Of a stretch of 64,000 nt of DNA, positions 58,226 through 64,000 are shown one piece after another; position 1 is the stretch's first letter, and each line of letters starts with the position of its first letter. The notes beneath the pieces were generated by a model. The model had not been told where the DNA came from, did no database searches, and saw only the letters and a program-made list of their open reading frames with translations. Source of the stretch: an uncultured Blautia sp. (GTDB taxonomy: Bacteria > Bacillota > Clostridia > Lachnospirales > Lachnospiraceae); assembly GCA_900549015.1 (NCBI GenBank), contig URMH01000005.1:21834-85833 (forward strand). The letters run 5' to 3'. The translations under genes and the position numbers were made by a program.

Positions 58226-59942
58226 CTTCTACTCCTTTCAATTTAAATGACTGATTTCTTGAAAAATATTTATCTTCAGCCGATACAATACGTTCCGGCA
58301 TGAAATCAATGTACTGTTTTGTCATATTCTCACTTGAATGTCCCAGATAATCTCGTACCCCTTGTATAGAAACTCCATTTCCGTACATTGAAGTTGCAAG
58401 GTTATGTCTGTAATCGTGTGCTCTAAAGATATAATCTCCACAGGCAATCCCACGAGCCTTACACTCCCGAATCATCTGATTTGAAAATGTCTGTCCATTA
58501 AATGCACCACCTTTTTTATTTTTGAATAAATACTCCCCATTTTTTATTCCGTACTTTTTTTCATAATCGTTCACCAGTCCAACCAATAAACTCGGAACAG
58601 GAATGACTTTTTCCCTCCGCATTTTGCTTTGATATATGCGCATCCAATTCTCATTGCCTTGTGAATAAAAGGCTCCCGATTTTATTGTACAAACCTCGCT
58701 TTTCCTAATTCCTGTGCAAAACAAAATCAAATACATCAACTGTAAATGCTCTGGGAATGCCGGCAACTCCTTAATCAGATGAGCAATTGTTTTTTCTGGA
58801 ACACTTCTTTCGTTGTGTTCTGGAAAACCTTTTTTTAAAAATCGTTCCGGATAAAACTTCAACACTTCAATATTTTTCATTTTCAAAAACTGTAGAAATG
58901 TATGTATATGAGTTATATATCGGTTAAACGTGGAATATTTAATATCGGACACATCCAAAATAGATACATAATCCGCTATATCTTGTATCTCCAGTTCAGT
59001 TACTTTCTTACTCTGTCCATCCAGATATTTTAAAAATTGTGAAATAAAACTTATTGTATTTCGGATATTTGATAAAGACAGATCAGATATCCCAACTAAA
59101 TATTTTGCGTATAATTGTAAATACCAACGATTTTCTTTTTCGTAAATATTAATAAATGAAAGGCTTTTAACAGGTGAACTGGCATTGATTCTTGATTTAT
59201 CAAACTGAAACCTATCCATATACCAGATACATGCTTGCCAATTTATCTCTGAATCTGTTAGAAATAACGTTCTTCTCGCAAACTCAACAATCTTAGAAGC
59301 CTGTTTTTTTATAATTTCTGACTCCTTGTTTAAATACAGATAAAATCTGTTTTCATCTGCCTGTTCCATTTCTTCAATATCATCTATTCCGTACTTATCG
59401 CAAAACCGTACAAGTGCTTTTAATGGTTCTAAAAAATATCTTCGATGTCTTTGTACCTTATCCATATTCAGAATTTCACACAGCAATATTTTTGTCTGTC
59501 GCACCAACTGTGATGAATGTATCTTCGTTAAGTCCCATAACAAATCATTCTTATCGACCACCTGACGGAAAGATTGTGCTTTCTTCTTATTGGGGACATA
59601 CAGCAAAAACAATTTGTCTTGCTTAAAAAACTCCTGTTCTACAGAGAAAGGATTTCCTTGTGAATAGACATCCGGCATATTTTCTATTTTTAAACGATCA
59701 AATAAGCTCATTAATTCCACTTTATATTTTTCTGAAATATCCTCTTTTTCAAGAGACTCCATATACATTTTTCTCGTTTCATAGTTAATATCTGCAGTAC
59801 ACTGTATATCTGTATACTGAAAAAATTTATATAACCGGTTATAGTATTTTGCTTCTCCATTCGTAACTAAAGATATTTCTTCCTTTAATTTCTCAGATAT
59901 TTTTTCCTGATATAACTTCGGAACAATTTTTAATACTGCCAA
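58212..59942 (-). CDS. Tyrosine recombinase, second of a trio (TnpB-like)
   Basis: 576 aa. Catalytic motifs: R in LFCTGIRKSEVCTIK, H-x-x-R in RAHDYRHNLATSMYG, and YLGHSSENMTKQYIDF with the Tyr. Long N-terminal region as in TnpB of Tn554 (about 630 aa). 18-bp gap from the first recombinase. Confidence 0.9.
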   Translation of the reverse strand: MAVLKIVPKLYQEKISEKLKEEISLVTNGEAKYYNRLYKFFQYTDIQCTADINYETRKMYMESLEKEDISEKYKVELMSLFDRLKIENMPDVYSQGNPFSVEQEFFKQDKLFLLYVPNKKKAQSFRQVVDKNDLLWDLTKIHSSQLVRQTKILLCEILNMDKVQRHRRYFLEPLKALVRFCDKYGIDDIEEMEQADENRFYLYLNKESEIIKKQASKIVEFARRTLFLTDSEINWQACIWYMDRFQFDKSRINASSPVKSLSFINIYEKENRWYLQLYAKYLVGISDLSLSNIRNTISFISQFLKYLDGQSKKVTELEIQDIADYVSILDVSDIKYSTFNRYITHIHTFLQFLKMKNIEVLKFYPERFLKKGFPEHNERSVPEKTIAHLIKELPAFPEHLQLMYLILFCTGIRKSEVCTIKSGAFYSQGNENWMRIYQSKMRREKVIPVPSLLVGLVNDYEKKYGIKNGEYLFKNKKGGAFNGQTFSNQMIRECKARGIACGDYIFRAHDYRHNLATSMYGNGVSIQGVRDYLGHSSENMTKQYIDFMPERIVSAEDKYFSRNQSFKLKGVEDDER

Positions 59943-59960
59943 GGTAATCCCTCCTTCCTT

Positions 59961-61064
59961 TTACAGAAAATCTGCAATTTGGTATAAATCTTCATTATTT
60001 GAGTAGTATTGATCTGTTGCTTCTATCAATCGTTCATTATTTTCACCCAAGTATTTAATGGTAGTTTCAACTTTCTTATGCCCCAGGGCAAAACGAATGT
60101 CATTCAAATCCCATCCTTCTTTTCTTCTTTCCTCCGCAAAATAGTGTCGGAGCTGATGCGGATGGGAATTGATATCCGTTTTTTTGGATAGTCTTTTCAA
60201 CATGCTATACACAGAATCCGCATCTAATGGCTCTCCTTTGTTTTTTCCAGTCAATTTTGTAAATAGATACTCCGAGTTCATCAGACTTTTTCGATTATCA
60301 GAAATGTACTTAACCAAGAACTCAAAAGTTGTATTACTTAACAAAGCCATTCTATATTCTGCATTTTTTGCTCTTGCCAAGTTGGTATTGGATTCACGAT
60401 ACCTTACCCGAACCGTCCTTCTTTCAAAATCAATATCTTCGGTATAATGGATTCCCAGAATTTCCCCTAATCTAAGACCGGTTTCTGCCATCATTGCTAT
60501 CAGCAATCGATCTCTATCATTCGTACAGGCATTTATCAGCTCCTGTATTTCTTCGGATGTTATTTCTTCCAGATTAGGTTCTTCTTCTTTGAAGAAACCT
60601 TTAAACGAATTCACTGCATTTTGATGATTTACTCCCATACTGTCAAAATACGATACTTTTTTTACTCGTAAGACTTTAAGCATTGGCAAAACATCTTCCA
60701 GTGCCAAAAAGTGGTAGTATCTGAAAACTGCACCAAGATACATATTGCAGGTCTTATTGCTCGTTTGTGTATTATGCTCAGTATGCTTTCCACTCTTAAC
60801 CCAATACAAGAAATCAATAAAATGTTTATTCTGCTCTGAATAGGATAGCAATGTAATCTCATCCAATCCTATCGTTTGCTCCTGCAGATAATTGTAATAA
60901 TATGAAAGTGCGAAGGCTGCGGATTTTACAGTATTCGGAGAAGCATTAATCTGATCCAGATGCTTCAAATACTTTGATGGAAGGATTTCAATTTCTTCAA
61001 TATCAGAAATAATCAAAAAACGTGGTCTATTATCTTTCAAAACCGAAACAACCCTATATTTCAA
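59961..61064 (-). CDS. Tyrosine recombinase, first of a trio (TnpA-like)
   Basis: 367 aa, matching TnpA of Tn554 in length (about 361). Begins at TTG 61062-61064 after GGAGGG with 7-bp spacing. N-terminal SAM-like core-binding domain (PSKYLKHLDQINASPNTVKS), catalytic R in AETGLRLGEILG, H-x-x-R in HPHQLRHYFAEE, and LGHKKVETTIKYLG with the Tyr. First gene of the recombinase operon, read away from the XRE regulator. Confidence 0.92.
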   Translation of the reverse strand: MKYRVVSVLKDNRPRFLIISDIEEIEILPSKYLKHLDQINASPNTVKSAAFALSYYYNYLQEQTIGLDEITLLSYSEQNKHFIDFLYWVKSGKHTEHNTQTSNKTCNMYLGAVFRYYHFLALEDVLPMLKVLRVKKVSYFDSMGVNHQNAVNSFKGFFKEEEPNLEEITSEEIQELINACTNDRDRLLIAMMAETGLRLGEILGIHYTEDIDFERRTVRVRYRESNTNLARAKNAEYRMALLSNTTFEFLVKYISDNRKSLMNSEYLFTKLTGKNKGEPLDADSVYSMLKRLSKKTDINSHPHQLRHYFAEERRKEGWDLNDIRFALGHKKVETTIKYLGENNERLIEATDQYYSNNEDLYQIADFL

Positions 61065-61096
61065 TCCACAGCCCTCCTTCCTTTCTTTTCGATTTG

Positions 61097-61176
61097 TTTG
61101 ACTTCTTTGACTTCTTGATTTACATTATACACAAAGATGTCAAAATGTCAATTACGTTTTTGACTTCTTTGACTTT
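61097..61176. promoter_or_regulatory. Recombinase operon promoter bracketed by 9-bp iteron operators
   Basis: Minus strand TTGACA (61146-61151), 16-bp spacer, TATAAT (61124-61129). On one side, two perfect tandem 9-mers TTTGACTTC (61097-61114); on the other, TTTGACTTC-TTTGACTTT (61159-61176). The symmetric placement around the promoter suggests a looped repression complex. Confidence 0.7.
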
Positions 61177-61275
61177 TAAAGGAATATCAATAAAGCATTT
61201 TTTGATTTCTTTATGTTTTAAATTGATTTTTAGGGATATAATTGATAAGATAAAATACAAGAAGTCAATTTATAC

Positions 61276-61293
61276 AAAGTCAAAGAAGTCAAG
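61276..61293. promoter_or_regulatory. Third iteron operator at the XRE regulator start
   Basis: AAAGTCAAA-GAAGTCAAG, the same 9-mer pair in reverse orientation, 11 bp before the XRE start and next to its GAGGAG ribosome site; a single GAAGTCAAT lies at 61261-61269. Fits autoregulation. Confidence 0.6.
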
Positions 61294-61304
61294 AGGAGAT
61301 TTGA

Positions 61305-62102
61305 ATGAACGAATTTATATCAAATTCAGGCACACTAATAAATCCTGACAGCGTTTACGATCAGGAAAGATTCATCAATATACTTCAAATCATTTTACAG
61401 AAAAAAACACAAAAAGAATTATCTGAACAAACAGGCTTAAATAATGCAACCATTTCACGAATGCTCAACGGTGCCCGATCTGGAAGACCATATAAAAGCA
61501 CTATTGATAAAATTGCAAAAGCCATTGATGATCCAGAACTTATCCAAGAATTATATGATGCAACGGGATATTCTTCTAAGAAAATACGGGAACGGAAAAA
61601 GATAATTGCAGACAATGGATTTTCTCTGGATCTCTCTACTGTTCAGGTGCATGAAAAATTTTTTTCTACCTTAATGCGTGGACTTTCCATGATGACAAGT
61701 CTGCATAAAGTTGAATGGACAATAAAATCCGGAACACCCAGATCATACGATTATTTAATTGAATTAAAAGAGGGAAATATAGATTATTGGTATATTAGAT
61801 ATGTAGATAGAATTACTTCTGATGAAGAAAGAAAAAAAGCCTTAACTGCCATTTATGGAGAATTTGCAAAATTGAAATTGGGCGGAAAAATCAAAGTTTC
61901 TTGCGCCACTCCTTCTTACGAAGATTATGATTATTTTGTTACAATTCCACCATACCAATTAAATACAAATGCTTCAATTATATATTTTGATTCTGAACTC
62001 GAAAGATTTGCAGACGAAACCTTTTTAGAGACAGCTTTACCACTTAAAGAAAATATTCCTGTTAAGGATTTTTGTAATCTTACCGAATCACTGATACTAT
62101 AA
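61305..62102 (+). CDS. XRE-type helix-turn-helix regulator of the mobile element
   Basis: 265 aa. HTH at about 35-75 (KKTQKELSEQTGLNNATISR, MLNGARSGRPYKSTIDKIAK). The C-terminal ~160 residues have no family I recognise (LMRGLSMMTSLHKVEWTIKS, DYLIELKEGNIDYWYIRYVD), possibly a sensor. Start at ATG 61305 after AGAGGAG. Divergent from the recombinase operon, with three operators between, so it is the likely control switch of transposition. Confidence 0.8.
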   Translation: MNEFISNSGTLINPDSVYDQERFINILQIILQKKTQKELSEQTGLNNATISRMLNGARSGRPYKSTIDKIAKAIDDPELIQELYDATGYSSKKIRERKKIIADNGFSLDLSTVQVHEKFFSTLMRGLSMMTSLHKVEWTIKSGTPRSYDYLIELKEGNIDYWYIRYVDRITSDEERKKALTAIYGEFAKLKLGGKIKVSCATPSYEDYDYFVTIPPYQLNTNASIIYFDSELERFADETFLETALPLKENIPVKDFCNLTESLIL

Positions 62103-62119
62103 CTTTTTGATTTTATCAC

Positions 62120-62145
62120 AGAGAGAGTTGCTTATGGCTCTCTCT
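62120..62145 (+). terminator. Terminator of the XRE regulator
   Basis: AGAGAGAG (62120-62127) with CTCTCTCT (62138-62145), 10-nt loop, then T6 on the plus strand, 18 bp after the stop. Confidence 0.8.
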
Positions 62146-62150
62146 TTTTT

Positions 62151-62529
62151 TAACGCTTCCTCCTCCCATATTCTAACTCATTATGGCAAATCATTTTCTA
62201 AAGCAAGTATCGCCTAGAGTAACTCAAAATCCCATTTCTGGATTATGATTCTCTGACGAACTTAATGGAGATTACGATTCCCCATACCCTCAATATCACA
62301 AAATATCAAATTTTGCTATTAGCTCATAATAAATTTTCGCAGCTATCTGTTTTTGCACTCATAGATACCAAAAGCTTTTTATAACCATCTGCTTCTACCA
62401 GTAACAAAATGTCAATAGTTTTTTAATCACTTTTTCAAAAAAGGCAAAAAAATAGAACGTATAGATTATTTCCATACGCTCTATCTCACATTTCATATTA
62501 AATTTTTGAATTCTACAAACTGGAAGTTG
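62151..62529. other. Intergenic stretch, nothing recognised
   Basis: AT-rich gap between the XRE regulator terminator and the HxlR gene. I see no ORF, promoter pair or strong hairpin. The right end of the transposon could lie here; base composition rises sharply at about 62520. Confidence 0.5.
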
Positions 62530-62868
62530 TCACTCTGTCAGTCGATTCTCCTCGCCCCAGACACAGAGCTGATCCAGCACAGTCATCAGCGATTTTCCTC
62601 GTTCCGAAAGCGTATATTCCACCTTCGGCGGGATCTGCGGATACTCGGTGCGGACGATCAGTTTGTCTGCTTCCAGCTCCTTGAGATTCGTGCTGAGAGT
62701 CTTGTCGGAAATGGTTTTCAGATACCGTTTCAGCTCATTGAACCGCACGGTTTCAAACTCCATCAGACAATAGAGAATGACCATCTTGTGCTTGCCGGAG
62801 ATCAGCGACAGCGTGTAGGCAAAGCCAGTGTCCTCAAAATTGGCGTTCTCGATATAATTCTTTATCAT
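62530..62868 (-). CDS. HxlR family transcriptional regulator
   Basis: 112 aa from ATG 62866-62868 (TAGGAGA seven bases before), preferred over 62898. Winged-helix HxlR pattern: LSLISGKHKMVILYCLMEFE, FNELKRYLKTISDKTLSTNL, and the wing YPQIPPKVEYTLSERGKSL. HxlR proteins often sense electrophiles or redox signals and control a divergent oxidoreductase, here the flavin reductase. GC content is clearly above the surroundings. Confidence 0.9.
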   Translation of the reverse strand: MIKNYIENANFEDTGFAYTLSLISGKHKMVILYCLMEFETVRFNELKRYLKTISDKTLSTNLKELEADKLIVRTEYPQIPPKVEYTLSERGKSLMTVLDQLCVWGEENRLTE

Positions 62869-62886
62869 TTCACTTTCTCCTAAGAT

Positions 62887-62938
62887 AGTACCTATCATAA
62901 TAGACAGTACTTGAATCTCTGTTTTACTCGGTTATAAT
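62887..62938. promoter_or_regulatory. Flavin reductase promoter with HxlR-type operator
   Basis: Plus strand TTGAAT (62911-62916), 16-bp spacer, TATAAT (62933-62938). AGTAC (62887-62891) and GTACT (62907-62911) form an inverted repeat that reaches into the -35, a natural HxlR operator between the two divergent genes. Confidence 0.55.
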
Positions 62939-62988
62939 TATAAGCAGGATGAACAGTCCTGTCAATCTGATCACGAGGAGAAGTTATC

Positions 62989-63555
62989 ATGAGAACAAAA
63001 CTGAAAATCACCGAGGGTATTTTCCCAATGCCGGTTCTGATGGTTGCAACTTACAACGAGGACGGCAGTGTGAATGTCATGAACGCCGCATGGGGCACCA
63101 TGCAGGAGCGGGACTCCGTTGTTCTGAACCTCACCGAGACACACAAGACCGTACAGAACATCAAGGCACGGGGAGCATTCACCGTCAGCATTGCCGATGC
63201 TGCCCACATAGTGGAAGCAGACTATTTCGGCGTAGAGTCCGGCAATAAAGTCGCCGATAAATTTGCCCGCAGCGGTCTGACCGCCAGCAAAGCAGAAACA
63301 GTAGATGCCCCTGTCATCAACGAGTTCCCGATCTGCCTGGAGTGCAGGTTCATCGAGTATCAGAACAATGAATACGGATGCGGCGTCATCGGTAAGGTAG
63401 TCAATGTCACTGCCGATGAAAGCGTTATGGTGGACGGAAAAATTGATATGTCTAAAGTCAATGCCATCGCCTTTGACCCCTACACCCATGGCTATTACAA
63501 GGTCACCGAGCGCGTGGGTGAAGCGTTCCGCGACGGCTTGAAGCTGAAAAAGTAA
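62989..63555 (+). CDS. Flavin reductase family protein (FMN split barrel)
   Basis: 188 aa. FMN-binding core VATYNEDGSVNVMNAAWGT then SVVLNLTETHKTVQNIKARG, and the KVADKFARSGLTASKAETVD block. Such proteins reduce flavins or quinones and commonly sit opposite an HxlR sensor. Ribosome site GAGGAGAAG before the ATG. Codon use is GC-rich (many GCC, GGC, CTG) compared with the neighbouring transposon genes, a sign of recent transfer. Confidence 0.9.
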   Translation: MRTKLKITEGIFPMPVLMVATYNEDGSVNVMNAAWGTMQERDSVVLNLTETHKTVQNIKARGAFTVSIADAAHIVEADYFGVESGNKVADKFARSGLTASKAETVDAPVINEFPICLECRFIEYQNNEYGCGVIGKVVNVTADESVMVDGKIDMSKVNAIAFDPYTHGYYKVTERVGEAFRDGLKLKK

Positions 63556-63563
63556 GGTGTGCA

Positions 63564-63599
63564 AAGAAGGAGCTTTCGCATAAGCGAAGGCTCCTTCTT
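63564..63599 (+). terminator. Terminator of the flavin reductase gene
   Basis: 16-bp stem (63564-63579, 63584-63599) with one G-U pair and an ATAA loop, 9 bp after the stop. The U tract is weak. Confidence 0.8.
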
Positions 63600-63817
63600 A
63601 AAATATGTGGATTTCACAAATGTCGATTTGTTGACATCTTATCACATCGGTATATCGGGCGCAAGGATTGGCTTGTCCGTGGGAGGGATTTAATGGAGCC
63701 TACCTGAATAAATGAAATCATACATACAGAAAAAAGAATTGATGGTTTGTAACAGTATCATTTGGCATAAGAGAAACTGCTAAACTGAAATCAATCTCCA
63801 CTCGCTTTTCTTTGTTG

Positions 63818-63846
63818 GTCTCTGATACCACGCCGGTATCAGAGAC
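63818..63846 (+). terminator. Second strong intrinsic terminator in a gene-free stretch
   Basis: Perfect 12-bp stem GTCTCTGATACC/GGTATCAGAGAC with loop ACGCC and a T7 run. No gene lies between it and the preceding terminator (63600-63817). It may end an unseen small RNA or be an attenuator. After it, 63847-64000 has no ORF in view; the last bases contain CCTTGAAAACTGCATAC, a string I associate only loosely with spacer regions. Confidence 0.75.
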
Positions 63847-64000
63847 ATTTTTTTCAAATTCGAGGGTGGTCAAAAGGGTGCCATTTTCTACATTTATTAC
63901 GAGAAGTGCAAGCGAGGTGTTTTATCTCTTGGCAACTGTATCTTCTCACTCAATTTTCCCAGTACTGCACCTTGAAAACTGCATACGATTCCAAGACATC

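Larger units (their letters stand above)
55360..62150. mobile_element. Tn554/RIT-like element with three tyrosine recombinases, inserted in cpaF
   Basis: The left boundary is set by the end of cpaF similarity near 55357-55366. From there to at least the XRE regulator the DNA is AT-richer and holds recombinases at 59961, 58212 and 56717, a TnpC-like gene, a TnpV-like gene and a small membrane protein. The right end is not visible because no other half of cpaF occurs in the window. The HxlR/flavin reductase pair to the right may be cargo or a second insertion. No terminal inverted repeats were found, as expected for tyrosine-recombinase transposons. Confidence 0.75.

Noticed and set aside
61022..61348. 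Plus-strand 108-codon frame running into the XRE regulator
   Set aside because: It covers the recombinase promoter and iterons, overlaps the XRE gene in another frame, and its translation is a repetitive Phe-Leu-Phe-Asp string produced by the iterons.

Overview
The window looks like a chromosomal segment of a low-to-mid GC anaerobic Firmicute of the Lachnospiraceae type (Blautia-like is my best guess, not proven). The basis is the gene mix: HdrABC-MvhD electron-transfer genes, pyruvate formate-lyase, an F-type ATP synthase whose c subunit has a two-carboxylate Na+-type site, meso-DAP dehydrogenase, GW-repeat cell-wall hydrolases and a Tad pilus locus. No rRNA, tRNA or CRISPR array was recognised. 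Most genes are on the minus strand.

Layout. 1-4.5 kb: an ldh-hdrB-hdrC-hdrA-mvhD operon that runs off the left edge. 4.7-9.9 kb: three secreted cell-wall hydrolases, two of them tandem paralogues with near-identical promoters carrying WalR-like boxes. 10-13.5 kb: ddh, a J-domain/DUF5685/zinc-ribbon operon and a flavin reductase. 13.6-13.8 kb: a 160-bp element with terminal inverted repeats, followed by an ECF S component, a DUF1002 protein, a MATE exporter and a two-gene chromate-type transporter. 18.9-23.9 kb: pflBA, a stand-alone RsmH and a decayed Rpn nuclease gene. 24.2-30.4 kb: a TetR-ABC exporter operon and a four-gene iron-siderophore uptake operon with DtxR-like boxes. 30.4-37.7 kb: the complete atpZIBEFHAGDC operon. 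37.8-44.4 kb: an orphan sugar-binding protein, an AI-2E family membrane protein, a pseudouridine synthase, a ~1.2-kb AT-rich gap that holds a strong promoter and a candidate large structured RNA, and an aconitase-family hydratase.

44.6-48.3 kb is the most system-like accessory block. It has an orphan LytTR regulator, an M56 (BlaR1-like) membrane protease with a cysteine-rich outer domain instead of a penicillin-binding domain, a BlaI repressor, a 41-residue secreted peptide precursor and a CPBP membrane protease. The M56-blaI promoter and the peptide-CPBP promoter share the same 21-bp inverted-repeat operator (TGTCCTA-N7-TAGGNCA), so the two units probably form one regulon.

48.4-55.4 kb: a Tad pilus operon (cpaF, tadB, tadC, flp, TadE-like proteins, prepilin peptidase, FHA protein). 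Its ATPase gene cpaF is cut at about 55.36 kb by a mobile element. The element carries three tyrosine recombinases in a row, a TnpC-like protein, a TnpV-like protein and a divergent XRE-type regulator with 9-bp iteron operators. The other half of cpaF is not in the window. The last 1.5 kb holds an HxlR regulator and a flavin reductase that are visibly more GC-rich than the sequence around them, followed by two strong hairpin terminators.
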